In this document: positions 16,522 through 24,921 of the stretch, one piece after another | Layout: each line of letters opens with the position of its first letter | Position numbering within the stretch: position 1 is the first letter of the stretch | From: Aestuariibius insulae | GTDB taxonomy: Bacteria; Pseudomonadota; Alphaproteobacteria; Rhodobacterales; Rhodobacteraceae | Direction: 5' to 3' | NCBI RefSeq assembly: GCF_040783535.2 | Contig: NZ_JBFONW020000001.1 | Span: 868,001-932,000 of the forward strand | DNA: 64,000 nucleotides | Notes under the pieces: generated by a model | Told to the model about the DNA's origin: nothing | The model's input: only the letters and a program-made list of their open reading frames with translations | The model's database searches: none | Translations under genes and position numbers: made by a program

Positions 16522-17939
16522 GCGGCAGGCGGGTTCAGATCCTCCAGCAAACGGCTGTGCCGCCGGGTCTCGCCCAGCAGCGCACCGAATGTGCGCAGGC
16601 CTTTGCCCTCCAGCAGCGGCAGCAGCCGGGTCACGGCCTCGGCGGTGGCCATGGCGTCCCCCAGCGCCGTATGCCGCCGCTCCGGCGCAATCTCGACCGA
16701 CAGGCGCGCGCAGAGCGCATCGAGCGAATGGTCCTCGTTCGTTCCGAAGACCACCGCAGACAGCAGCACCGTATCCAGCACCGGATGATCCCACTCGACG
16801 CCGATCTCGGCGGCATGGCGGCGCAGCAGCCCGATATCGAAGGGCGCGTTATGCGCCACAAGCACCGCATCGCGCGCGAAATGATGAAAGGCGCGCCCCG
16901 CCGCCTTGATATCGGGTGCGCCCGTCACGTCCGCATCGGTGACCTGGTGGATCCGGGTAGAGGAGGCCGGGATCGGGCGCCCGGGATTGACATAGCTCTC
17001 CATCACCTCGCCTTCGACGATCCGGCCGTTTAGCACCCGAACCGCGCCGATCTGCACGATTGCGTCCTTTTCGACGGACAGGCCCGTTGTCTCGGTATCG
17101 AAGGCCACAAAGCAAAGATCGGTCAGCGCCCGGTCGTTGATCGCCTTGGTCTCGGCGGCGGTCATCAGATCGAAATCGAAGACCAGCGGGCGCGGCGCGA
17201 CCCGTTCGATCCGAGGCGTCGGATCGTCGATGAAGATCATGTAGCCGTCGCTGCGCAGCGCCCTCAGCCGTGCCTCGAAGGATCGCGCCCCGCTCGCGTC
17301 GCGCAGCATGATCGGCTTGTCGTCGGCACTTTGGCTCAGGCCCTCCATCGCGTCCGACAGATCATCCATGTCGAAGTAGTCGCGGATGGGCGCGCGCAGG
17401 CGCGGCACTGCGACACTTGCCATGACATCGGCGGCCTGCGTGTCGTAAAGGACGATCTCCAAAGCCGCGTTCAGCAGGATCGTCGCCACGGGGGCTTCGG
17501 TCAGCACCGCCGTCAGCCGCTCGGAGTCCACCTTCAGCCGCTCGGTTTCGCGCGCGATGCGGGTCGCCGTCTCGGTCACCGAGGCGCTCGCGGTTTGCGA
17601 CAGGGCCTCCGCCGCCGGGGCCAGATCGCCCAGATAGCGCGCGCTATGCGCGCTGATCGGAGCGTTGACACCCGAATGCGCCCGCAGCCGCAGACCCGCC
17701 GACAAGGCGTTGATCGGCTTTGAGATATTCTCGTCGAACAACAGCCAGACGCCCAGCACGACCGCCGTGTTCAAAAGTGCAAAAACCACAAAGGCCGTCA
17801 CGAAGGGCGCAGTCGGCAAAGCCTCCTCTGCGCGCGACCAGCCAAGCGCCAGCGCCGCGCCCGCCAGCCCGATCCCGGCAACCGCCAGGAGACAGAAGAA
17901 GAGGAAGACGCGCAATCGCAGACCCAGATGCGCGAACAT
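16518..17939 (-). CDS. Membrane-anchored DEDDh 3'-5' exonuclease with PAS-like linker (PolIII epsilon-like)
   Basis: 473-aa protein with an unusual layout. Two transmembrane segments (about 7-32 and 45-67) are followed by a helical HAMP-like stretch (70-140, with KPINALSAGLRLRA), a PAS-like segment (about 145-240, ERLTAVLTEAPVATILLNAALEIVLYD) and a C-terminal DnaQ-type exonuclease. All catalytic residues are visible: Asp281 and Glu283 in FDTETTG, Asp368 in HNAPFD, His423 and Asp428 in RRHTALGDA. It lies last in the minus-strand symporter locus, 1 bp from the 172-aa membrane protein gene. Substrate is unknown; the architecture suggests a sensor-like exonuclease at the membrane. Confidence 0.85.
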   Translation of the reverse strand: MFAHLGLRLRVFLFFCLLAVAGIGLAGAALALGWSRAEEALPTAPFVTAFVVFALLNTAVVLGVWLLFDENISKPINALSAGLRLRAHSGVNAPISAHSARYLGDLAPAAEALSQTASASVTETATRIARETERLKVDSERLTAVLTEAPVATILLNAALEIVLYDTQAADVMASVAVPRLRAPIRDYFDMDDLSDAMEGLSQSADDKPIMLRDASGARSFEARLRALRSDGYMIFIDDPTPRIERVAPRPLVFDFDLMTAAETKAINDRALTDLCFVAFDTETTGLSVEKDAIVQIGAVRVLNGRIVEGEVMESYVNPGRPIPASSTRIHQVTDADVTGAPDIKAAGRAFHHFARDAVLVAHNAPFDIGLLRRHAAEIGVEWDHPVLDTVLLSAVVFGTNEDHSLDALCARLSVEIAPERRHTALGDAMATAEAVTRLLPLLEGKGLRTFGALLGETRRHSRLLEDLNPPAA

Positions 17940-17940
17940 G

Positions 17941-18459
17941 TCAGGTCTCGCAAACTAGTTTCAGGATCGGATCGCCCTCAGGCACTCGCTCCCAATTGGC
18001 ATCGGTCACCGCCCCGTCGCTGGCAAATTGCGCCCCGTCGATCAACAAAGCCGACCGGCCTTCCGCGCAATCAAACAGCATCGGCGCCTGATTGACCGGC
18101 GACCAGCGACCAAAGAAATACAGATCCGCCAGCAGCTGCTCGGGCAGGTTGGCATTGCGTCGCGCCGTGCCGGTATCGACCGCCACAAAGCGCTTGGCAT
18201 AGGGCCAGACCTGCGTCCACGGGCGCAGCCAGCTCTGCTCCTCCACGGTCATCGCGATCGTCACCCCCTCGGGCAAGCGCTCCGACGTCCGCTCGAACCA
18301 GGTGTATTCGTTCGAAATCGTCATCCCCAGCATCCCCAGCCCGGCCGCGACCGGCATCCCCCATTTCGGCAGGCGGCGGTTCACGGCCCGGTTCAGCACC
18401 AGAAAGACCCCGGCGCAGGCGATGCCGGCAAAGATGGTGGCGATAAGCTCTACGAACAT
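17941..18459 (-). CDS. Conserved small membrane protein of the symporter locus
   Basis: 172-aa protein with two N-terminal hydrophobic segments (VELIATIFAGIACAGVFLVLN; WGMPVAAGLGMLGMTISNEY) and a C-terminal soluble domain rich in Trp and Tyr (VTIAMTVEEQSWLRPWTQVWPYAKRFVAVD; LADLYFFGRWSPVNQAPMLFDCAEG). I do not recognise a named domain. It lies 4 bp downstream of the cNMP/CBS/DUF294 gene and 1 bp upstream of the exonuclease gene, so it is almost certainly co-transcribed with both. The soluble domain probably faces the periplasm (inference). Confidence 0.75.
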   Translation of the reverse strand: MFVELIATIFAGIACAGVFLVLNRAVNRRLPKWGMPVAAGLGMLGMTISNEYTWFERTSERLPEGVTIAMTVEEQSWLRPWTQVWPYAKRFVAVDTGTARRNANLPEQLLADLYFFGRWSPVNQAPMLFDCAEGRSALLIDGAQFASDGAVTDANWERVPEGDPILKLVCET

Positions 18460-18463
18460 GGCC

Positions 18464-20284
18464 TCATCCTAACGCGCCTTTGCCCGAACCGGCAGCCGCT
18501 TGCATCGTCTTGACTACCACGAAGGCATTGCGCAAATGGCTCCGCTCGAAATCCGACAGATCCGACGGGTCGAGGAAATTGCTCGGCGCTTCCCCCGCCC
18601 GGATCTGCGCGGCCTGATGGGTCAGCCGCATCGCAGCGATCAGATCATAGGCATCCAGCAGATCGCTCCCGCCCGAGCCTGATAGAACGCCCGCCGCAAT
18701 CCCCGCCTCCAGCCGCGCCCGCGTGTTGACCGGCGTCAGCCGACCTTGAAGCGCATAGACCCGCCCCAGATCGACCACAGGCACCACGCCCCTGTGCTTG
18801 AGATCCAGCCGGTTGCGCTGATCCCCGGATCGGATCGTCGCCAGTCCCCGAAGCAGCCCCAGGGGCGGCTGATGCTTAAGCGAATTAGAGATCATATGCG
18901 CGGTAAAGATCGAATTGGCCGATGCCGCCTCCAGCGTCTCGGCCTGCAGATCCGCCCCCAGTGTCTCGTCCCCGCCGATAGCGCGCAGATCGAACATCAC
19001 CGAGGCAAGCATCTGCGCCTCGGGATCGGGCCGCTCGATCCATCCCCGGAAATACTCCCGCCAGACGCGCAGCGGCTGGCACCAGCGCGGATTGGTCGCC
19101 ATCATATCGCCGGGACAATAGAAATATCCGCAGACATCCAGCCCATCGCTCACAAACCGCGCCAGATCCCGGAAATACGGCATGTCCGCCTCTGTCGCAT
19201 CGTCGGACAGGATCAGGCAATTGTCCTGATCGGACACGCCCGTCTGCTCCTGACGTCCCTGACTGCCGCAGGCGAGCCAAAGATAGGGCACCGGCGGTGC
19301 GCCCAGCTCCGCCTCGGCCAGCGCCAACAGGCGCCGTGTCGCGGTATCGGCAATATCGGTGATCAGACGGGTGACGACCTCGTGACGATTGCCGGTCTCT
19401 ACCAGCTGCACCAAAAGCTGCGGGATATCCGCCGTCGCGCGCGCCATCTGCACGGCGCTCTCCGCCTTGGCCACGCGGCCCACCAGATCAGCCGAGGACA
19501 TGGCTAGCGCACGGGTCAGATCGGTCTGCGTGACGATCCCGACCAGAGCTTCCCCGTCCATGATCGGAATATGCCCGATTCCGCGCTCCACCATCAAATG
19601 CAGCACATCCGTTACCAGCGCGTCCGGGCGCAGGGATAACGGATCCGCCGTCATGATCTCGCGGACCGGCGCCTCCGGATCGCCGCCCTCCGCGATCACC
19701 CGCCCGTTCATATCGCGGAGCGTGACGATCCCGTGAAACCCGTCCGCATCGCTTACGCAGATCGACGAGATCCGGCGCCCTTGCATCATCCCCGCCGCAG
19801 CGCGGATCGGCGTCTGGGGCGTGCAGACGAGCGGATCGCGGGTCATCAACCGCTCCACCGGCAAGGTCGCCAGATCCGGCCCGACAGGCCGCTCCGGGCG
19901 GCGCCGGTCGAAAAACTTCGCCACAGGCGCATGGGCATCAATCAGCGCAAAGAACGCCTCGGAGGGGACAACGATCAACGTCGCCTCCGCCGTTACCTTC
20001 GCATCGCGGCTCGCCTCATCCCCCCTGAGCAAAGCGCGCTCCCCAAAGGAATTTCGCGGCCCCAGCAGCGACAGCTGAACCCCCGCCTCATCGGTGATCT
20101 GCACCTCGCCGCTCACGACGACGTAAAGGGCGGTGATCGCGTCGCCGATGGCGAAAACCGTCTCGCCCGCGCCGAAATCGGCGGCCTCGCAGACCTCGGC
20201 AAGCTCCGCCAAAGCCGCCTCGGGCAGACTGTCATAGGGATGAACGGAGGCGAGGAATTGGGCCAGATGTGCCGGAAGGGGCAT
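18464..20284 (-). CDS. cNMP-binding / CBS / DUF294 nucleotidyltransferase-like protein
   Basis: 606-aa cytoplasmic regulator-like protein. Residues about 20-130 form a cyclic-nucleotide-binding domain (ETVFAIGDAITALYVVVSGEVQI; SFGERALLRGD). Two CBS motifs follow at about 165-290 (MTRDPLVCTPQTPIRAAAGMM; IMTADPLSLRPDALVTDVLHLMVERGIGHIPIMDG). Next comes a DUF294 nucleotidyltransferase-like core (WLACGSQGRQEQTGVSDQDNCLI, about 355) and its C-terminal helical domain (IAAMRLTHQAAQIRAGE). This matches E. coli-type GlnD-like/DUF294 proteins often encoded beside SSS symporters. The start at 20284 (MPLPAHLAQFLASVHPYDSLP) is chosen from domain position. Likely regulates the neighbouring symporter. Confidence 0.9.
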   Translation of the reverse strand: MPLPAHLAQFLASVHPYDSLPEAALAELAEVCEAADFGAGETVFAIGDAITALYVVVSGEVQITDEAGVQLSLLGPRNSFGERALLRGDEASRDAKVTAEATLIVVPSEAFFALIDAHAPVAKFFDRRRPERPVGPDLATLPVERLMTRDPLVCTPQTPIRAAAGMMQGRRISSICVSDADGFHGIVTLRDMNGRVIAEGGDPEAPVREIMTADPLSLRPDALVTDVLHLMVERGIGHIPIMDGEALVGIVTQTDLTRALAMSSADLVGRVAKAESAVQMARATADIPQLLVQLVETGNRHEVVTRLITDIADTATRRLLALAEAELGAPPVPYLWLACGSQGRQEQTGVSDQDNCLILSDDATEADMPYFRDLARFVSDGLDVCGYFYCPGDMMATNPRWCQPLRVWREYFRGWIERPDPEAQMLASVMFDLRAIGGDETLGADLQAETLEAASANSIFTAHMISNSLKHQPPLGLLRGLATIRSGDQRNRLDLKHRGVVPVVDLGRVYALQGRLTPVNTRARLEAGIAAGVLSGSGGSDLLDAYDLIAAMRLTHQAAQIRAGEAPSNFLDPSDLSDFERSHLRNAFVVVKTMQAAAGSGKGALG

Positions 20285-20353
20285 GATGCGGGCCTCTATT
20301 GCGAGATGTCCTGCCCGCGCGCAAACGCAGGCAGAACAAATTTTCAACGACGC

Positions 20354-22138
20354 TTAGTGATCGACCGCAGTACCGGCCCCGCGCGGGACACGAACGCTCT
20401 CCACTAGATCCTTGATCTCCTGCGGCGTCTCCTTGGTCATACCCGAGACCACGAAGGCCACCGCAAAGTTGACCGCCGCCCCGATTGCGCCGAACGAGGT
20501 CGACTGGACCGGACCAAGAAGCGGGTTGGCATCCGTGAACGTGTTGGTGTCCGGGATAAAGAACCAGCCCTTATGCAGGAAGATATAAAGCAGCGTCGTC
20601 ACCAGACCCGCCAGCATCCCCGCGACCGCGCCGACATTGTTGATGCGGGTCGAGAAGATCCCCATCATCAGCGCCGGAAAGATCGAGGCTGCCGCAAGGC
20701 CAAAGGCCAGCGCCACCGTTTGCGCCGCAAAGCCGGGCGGATTGAGCCCCAGCAGAACCGCCACCACAATCGCCGCCGCCATCGAGATCCGCGCCGCAAG
20801 CAACTCGGATTTCTCTGACATGTTGGGCGTCAGCTGCCCTTTCAGCAGATCGTGCGACACCGCCGAGGAGATCGCCAGCAGCAGACCCGCCGCCGTCGAC
20901 AAGGCCGCCGCCAGACCGCCCGCCGCCACCAGACCGATGACCCATCCGGGAAGCGAGGCAATCTCGGGATTGGCCAGCACCAGGATATCGCGGTTGAAGT
21001 TGGTCAGCTCATTGCCCTCCCAACCGTTCGCCGCCGCGCGTTCCTGAAGCTCGGCATTGGCATCGTTGTAGTACTGGATCCGGCCATCGCCGTTCTTGTC
21101 CTCCCAGCCCAAAAGGCCGGTCTTCTGCCAGGTCGCCATCCAGGCATAATCGGGATCGCTCTCGATCTGCTCCACGCTGACCGCCTCGCCCTCCGTGCCA
21201 TTGGGCCACATCAGCTCAGAGATGTTCAGCCGCGCCATCGCCCCCACAGCCGGAGCCGTCAGGTAAAGCAGCGCGATGAAGACCAGCGTCCAGCCCGCCG
21301 ACCAGCGGGCATCCGACACGCGCGGGACGGTAAAGAACCGCATGATGACATGGGGCAGACCCGCCGTGCCGATCATCAGCGACAGCGTGAACAGCACCAT
21401 GTTGATCGTCGATCCATGTGCCGCCGTATACTCGTTAAAGCCCAGATCGGTGACGATCTGGTTCAGCTTGGCCAAAAGCGGTTCGCCCGAGGCGGTATGC
21501 TCTCCAAAGAGACCCAGCGCCGGGATCGGCGTGCCGGTCAGTTGCAGCGAGATAAAGATCGCCGGGATCGTATAGGCCGTGATCAGCACGATATACTGCG
21601 CCACCTGCGTATAGGTCACGCCCTTCATGCCGCCGAAGACCGCATAGGCAAAGACCACGCAGGCTCCGATCAGCAGTCCCCAAAAGGCGTCAATCTCAAG
21701 GAACCGCCCGAACGCGATCCCCACCCCCTGCATCTGCCCGATCACATAGGTGATCGACGCAACAAGCAGGCAGATCACCGCCACCATGCGCGCCGTCGGC
21801 GAATAGAACCGGTCGCCGATGAATTCGGATACGGTGAACTTGCCGAACTTGCGCAAATACGGCGCCAGAAGCAGCGCCAGCAACACATAGCCACCCGTCC
21901 AGCCCATCAGGAAGGACGAGTTGTCATAGCCGGTGAACGCGATCAGACCGGCCATCGAGATAAACGACGCCGCCGACATCCAGTCCGCCGCCGTCGCCAT
22001 TCCGTTGGTCACCGGATGCACGCCGCGCCCGGCCGCATAAAACTCCGCGGTCGACCCCGCCCGGGCCCAGACCGCGATCCCGATATAAAGCGCGAAGGAC
22101 GCGCCCACAAAGAGCAGATTGAGTGTGAACTGATCCAT
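20354..22138 (-). CDS. Sodium:solute symporter, large subunit (SSS family, VC_2705-like)
   Basis: 594-aa inner-membrane symporter with about 12-13 transmembrane segments. MATAADWMSAASFISMAGLIAFTGYD near residue 47 and SSAVSHDLLKGQL near 430 are typical of the acetate/ActP-like branch of SSS transporters. A large soluble insertion at about 303-385 contains DKNGDGRI (347-354), an EF-hand-like loop lacking the final Glu. The gene follows the DUF4212 subunit with only 3 bp between them, and the regulator gene is 69 bp downstream. Substrate is probably a short monocarboxylate, by family resemblance only. Confidence 0.9.
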   Translation of the reverse strand: MDQFTLNLLFVGASFALYIGIAVWARAGSTAEFYAAGRGVHPVTNGMATAADWMSAASFISMAGLIAFTGYDNSSFLMGWTGGYVLLALLLAPYLRKFGKFTVSEFIGDRFYSPTARMVAVICLLVASITYVIGQMQGVGIAFGRFLEIDAFWGLLIGACVVFAYAVFGGMKGVTYTQVAQYIVLITAYTIPAIFISLQLTGTPIPALGLFGEHTASGEPLLAKLNQIVTDLGFNEYTAAHGSTINMVLFTLSLMIGTAGLPHVIMRFFTVPRVSDARWSAGWTLVFIALLYLTAPAVGAMARLNISELMWPNGTEGEAVSVEQIESDPDYAWMATWQKTGLLGWEDKNGDGRIQYYNDANAELQERAAANGWEGNELTNFNRDILVLANPEIASLPGWVIGLVAAGGLAAALSTAAGLLLAISSAVSHDLLKGQLTPNMSEKSELLAARISMAAAIVVAVLLGLNPPGFAAQTVALAFGLAAASIFPALMMGIFSTRINNVGAVAGMLAGLVTTLLYIFLHKGWFFIPDTNTFTDANPLLGPVQSTSFGAIGAAVNFAVAFVVSGMTKETPQEIKDLVESVRVPRGAGTAVDH

Positions 22139-22141
22139 CTT

Positions 22142-22402
22142 CTATTCCTCGTCCACGCCGTATTCACGGTCGAGCCTGTTCATCCGCCAGGCGTAAAAGA
22201 AGATCAGAACCAGAAAGACCAGGATCGATCCCTGCTGCGCGAACCAGAACCCCAGATCGGTCCCCCCGACCGAAATCCCCGCCAACAAAGGACGCAGGAC
22301 AATCCCGAACCCGAACGACACCACCGCCCAGATCACCAAACTGATCAGGATAAGCCGCACATTCGCCGCCCAATACTCACGCGGATCTTTATTCTCGCTC
22401 AT
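22142..22402 (-). CDS. DUF4212 symporter small subunit
   Basis: 86-aa protein with two transmembrane segments (LILISLVIWAVVSFGFGIVL and GFWFAQQGSILVFLVLIFFYAW), the DUF4212 family that accompanies SSS symporters of this type. WAANVRL, GTDLGFWFAQQG and the C-terminal MNRLDREYGVDEE are characteristic. The start MSENKDPREYW at 22402 follows AAGGAGGAGA at a spacing of 6. The large subunit starts 4 bp after the stop. The start region is overlapped by a 47-codon upstream frame. Confidence 0.92.
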   Translation of the reverse strand: MSENKDPREYWAANVRLILISLVIWAVVSFGFGIVLRPLLAGISVGGTDLGFWFAQQGSILVFLVLIFFYAWRMNRLDREYGVDEE

Positions 22403-22532
22403 GGTCTGTCTCCTCCTTCGATAATCTCTCGAGCCGAGCCCGCACGCCGCCCAGGACCGCAATGCCGCCCCGGGATGCAGGCACGACCAACGGCGCCGCC
22501 GTTCCCGGCACCGCATCTGCAATCGCACTCAT
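22389..22532 (-). CDS. Possible 47-aa upstream ORF overlapping the DUF4212 gene
   Basis: An ATG at 22532 opens a 47-codon frame (MSAIADAVPGTAAPLVVPAS...) that ends with TAA 13 bases inside the DUF4212 coding sequence. It runs through the DUF4212 ribosome binding site. An AGGA lies upstream of the ATG. Translation through the frame would affect initiation at 22402, so it may be a leader peptide. The composition is low in complexity and no family is recognised; chance is a real alternative. Confidence 0.25.
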   Translation of the reverse strand: MSAIADAVPGTAAPLVVPASRGGIAVLGGVRARLERLSKEETDHERE

Positions 22533-22838
22533 GCTGTCTGTCCTGCACTGGTCCCCACCCCGCCAGACCGACCGGACACCACGCTCCTCACAAGGACGCC
22601 CGACCTCTTTGCCTAGACCCTACACAGTCTGCTGACGAAAGGAGTACCCCAAAGGTCTCCTTGACAAATTTTGTAAATTCATCCTCCGGCAACCGACGTC
22701 TGCGGTAAAAGACCTTTACAAAAGCCTGCTGTGACCCGTCGCCTCTGTATCGACCCAAGGGCAGCTTCGAGCCCAAACGTAGATTGAGATTGGACCCTTC
22801 ATAGCTTCATATAGCCTAAGCCAATAGTAGGAAGTATT
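22403..22838. other. 436-bp intergenic region between the symporter locus and an accessory gene
   Basis: It holds the possible upstream ORF (to 22532) and, from there, 300 bases of intermediate GC that must carry the promoters of the minus-strand symporter locus and of the plus-strand gene at 22839. I see no convincing gene, tRNA or terminator. A TTGACA at about 22658-22663 on the plus strand has no good -10 at 16-18 bases. Confidence 0.5.
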
Positions 22839-23258
22839 GTGTCGAAGCGCGAACTCTTGATCGATGGCATCAAGCCAGACGAGATTGTGAATCTCGATGA
22901 TTTGGACGCCTACACTCTCGCTGGGCGTCCAATTGTATTCTCTGTTGGCGAAGCGAAAGTTCTCGCTGAGTTCTCCAAATCAGGGAAAGTGCTTACTGTT
23001 GAAATTGCCGTTGTAGAACAAGGTGGTGAAGGGGTGTTCCCGGTGCTGATCAATACTATTGAAAGAGCGGTATTGAAGCGGGATTTTGCTGCAATCGAAT
23101 GGTCTGTCCTTGCAAGGAACTGCTCGACGCCAAATCCTAAACTGATGCGAGTTCTAGAGAAAATCGGCTTCGAAGTACGACAACTAGATAGTGGCACCGA
23201 GTTCTACTGGCAGCGACGGTCCATCAATGACTCTCTCTTGCGGCGTGTTTCACGCTAG
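22839..23258 (+). CDS. Hypothetical small protein with GNAT-like C-terminal signature
   Basis: 139-aa protein starting at a GTG behind AGGAAG (spacing 5). GC content is clearly lower than in neighbouring genes, suggesting transfer. The segment VLINTIERAVLKRDFAAIEWSVL followed by LMRVLEKIGFEVRQLD resembles the end of GNAT acetyltransferases (the IEW strand, then a helix and GF), but the acetyl-CoA-binding R/Q-x-x-G-x-G/A loop is not visible. It may be a degenerate or GNAT-fold non-enzymatic protein. It stands alone between the symporter promoter region and the methyltransferase gene. Confidence 0.6.
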   Translation: MSKRELLIDGIKPDEIVNLDDLDAYTLAGRPIVFSVGEAKVLAEFSKSGKVLTVEIAVVEQGGEGVFPVLINTIERAVLKRDFAAIEWSVLARNCSTPNPKLMRVLEKIGFEVRQLDSGTEFYWQRRSINDSLLRRVSR

Positions 23259-23373
23259 GTCCAATTTGTCCCACAGACCGGACAATGCGCGCGACACTCG
23301 CCCATCAGATGACGCGACCCCACCGCGCTCTATTTCAATGGCTGTTCCTAACCCCGCGAGAAGGACCCGCCCC

Positions 23374-24081
23374 ATGGCCAAGCGCCAGCGCAACGATCTG
23401 ACGATCTACGACGATGTCGCCGCCAACTGGTGGTCCGATGATATCCGCTGGGTGCGCACGCTCAAGAACATGGTGCCCGGGCGGCTCTCCTATTTCGACC
23501 GCTTCATCGACTGGCCCGGCAAGACGGTGCTGGATCTGGGCTGCGCCGGAGGGTTCCTCGCCGAAGCGCTCCACGACCGCGGCGCCAAGGTCACCGGCAT
23601 CGACCCCGCGACGGAGGCGATCGCCGCCGCTCGCGCCCATGCCGAGGAAACTGGCAAGGACATCCGCTACGATACCGGCGTCGGAGAGGACCTGCCCTAT
23701 GACGACGCCATCTTCGACGCGGTCGCCTGCGTCGACGTGCTCGAACATGTCTCGGACCTCCACCAGGTCCTGGCCGAAGTCCACCGCGTCCTCAAACCCG
23801 GCGGCCTCTTCTTCTACGACACGATCAACCGCAACCCGCTTTCCCGCCTCGCCGTGATCACCGTGGCCGAGGATATTCTGCGCCTCCTGCCCAAGGGCAC
23901 CCACGATCCGGAGATGTTCATCACCCCGTCCGAACTGACCGCCGCGCTTGAAATGGCTGGCCTTGAGCCCGGAGACACCACCGGCCTCGGCCCCCGGGGC
24001 CTCACCAAACGGCTCGACCCCACCTTCGGGCGCCTGCCGCTCAAGACGATCATCTACATGGGCACCGCCCGGAAGGCTTAA
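23374..24081 (+). CDS. UbiG-like class I SAM-dependent methyltransferase
   Basis: 235-aa methyltransferase. The SAM motif VLDLGCAGGFLAEALHDRGAKVTGIDPA lies at about residues 51-78, then DAVACVDVLEHVSDLHQVLAEVHRVLKPGGLFFYDT. The region resembles UbiG (demethylubiquinol O-methyltransferase, COG2227), including NPLSRLAVITVAEDILRLLPKGTHDPEMFITPSEL. The N-terminal YDDVAANWWSDDIRWVRTLKNM differs from the usual UbiG WWD(P) and R(I)NPLR sequence, so a related role is possible. The ATG at 23374 follows AGAAGGA. GC content is back to the genomic norm, unlike both flanks. Confidence 0.8.
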   Translation: MAKRQRNDLTIYDDVAANWWSDDIRWVRTLKNMVPGRLSYFDRFIDWPGKTVLDLGCAGGFLAEALHDRGAKVTGIDPATEAIAAARAHAEETGKDIRYDTGVGEDLPYDDAIFDAVACVDVLEHVSDLHQVLAEVHRVLKPGGLFFYDTINRNPLSRLAVITVAEDILRLLPKGTHDPEMFITPSELTAALEMAGLEPGDTTGLGPRGLTKRLDPTFGRLPLKTIIYMGTARKA

Positions 24082-24188
24082 GAATCTCCGCCTCAATATC
24101 TGAGCAGATCTTCCATTGTTTCTACTTTTAGTTTATAAAGATTAAATCTGAGGATGTATTTTATCGATGTTTAGTTTGCGAGAGTGCC

Positions 24189-24896
24189 ATGTTTTCAAAG
24201 AGTTCACAGCCCGACTCCCGTTTGTCACGTTATGACCATTTGATCGTTCATGTGACGGCCACGCCGCCCGATCAGGATCTCGATGATACCGATATCGACC
24301 GGATGCATCGGGCACGACGTTTCAATAGCTGCGGATATAATGCTCTGATCAAGAGAGACGGGACCTGGCTCGACTCCGACATGGGTGCTTTGACACGCCC
24401 TATCGGTAAATCAGGTGCGCATGTGGGGAATTGCGGGCCGGGCTGGAATGAGCGATCTTTTGGAATATCCCTGGTTGGCGGGGTTGATGCGAGCAATCGC
24501 CCTCAACATAATGCAACACCAAAGCAGATGGACACGCTTGCGAAGGGTCTGAGAAGATTTCTGGAACTCTATCCAGGTGATCCTGACAGCGTGATCGTTA
24601 TGGGCCATCGTGATCTCATACGTCGCACAAGCGGTTCTGCCAAAGCGTGTCCTTGCTTTGATATCATCCCTTGGTGGCAGGAACACTCGAAGACCGTTTC
24701 AGCGCCCGAAGAGATATCCCGCGGCGGAGAGCCGTCCTTGGTAGATCGTCCCCCTTTCTGGACAGTGGCCTCGGGCGATACCCTATCCGAAATTGCTCAG
24801 GTCACAGGTGTCTCGATTGACGAGATGAAAGAACTCAATCCCGAGATCTATAATCTTGACCTGATTGCCGTCGGTCAAATCATCCGCCTGACCTGA
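24189..24896 (+). CDS. T7-lysozyme-like N-acetylmuramoyl-L-alanine amidase with C-terminal LysM
   Basis: 235-aa peptidoglycan amidase. The Amidase_2/PGRP domain keeps all five T7-lysozyme catalytic positions: His21 (LIVHVTAT), Tyr50 (CGYNALI), His140 (VMGHRDL), Lys152 and Cys154 (AKACP). A linker (165-190) leads to a LysM wall-binding motif at about 190-235 (FWTVASGDTLSEIAQVTGVSIDEMKELNPEIYNLDLIAVGQIIRL). No signal peptide is present, as in phage endolysins, which need a holin or other release. The gene is AT-richer than its neighbours and is flanked by an AT-rich spacer. Alternatives are a phage-remnant lysin or a secreted effector. Confidence 0.88.
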   Translation: MFSKSSQPDSRLSRYDHLIVHVTATPPDQDLDDTDIDRMHRARRFNSCGYNALIKRDGTWLDSDMGALTRPIGKSGAHVGNCGPGWNERSFGISLVGGVDASNRPQHNATPKQMDTLAKGLRRFLELYPGDPDSVIVMGHRDLIRRTSGSAKACPCFDIIPWWQEHSKTVSAPEEISRGGEPSLVDRPPFWTVASGDTLSEIAQVTGVSIDEMKELNPEIYNLDLIAVGQIIRLT

Positions 24897-24921
24897 ACCA
24901 TTGATAGGGAGCTACTTGATC

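Noticed and set aside
14485..16794. Very long minus-strand open frame (about 770 codons) opposite the M3 peptidase
   Set aside because: It is an antisense shadow caused by high GC; its protein is low-complexity and rich in Arg/Gly, while the plus frame has an intact HEFGH peptidase.
20852..22708. Plus-strand 618-codon open frame opposite the symporter
   Set aside because: Its product is dominated by Arg, His, Gln and Pro and has no domain; the minus strand encodes clear transmembrane proteins.
22588..22776. 62-codon minus-strand frame in the symporter upstream region
   Set aside because: It needs a TTG start without a ribosome binding site and shows no recognisable pattern, though the charge pattern made me look twice.
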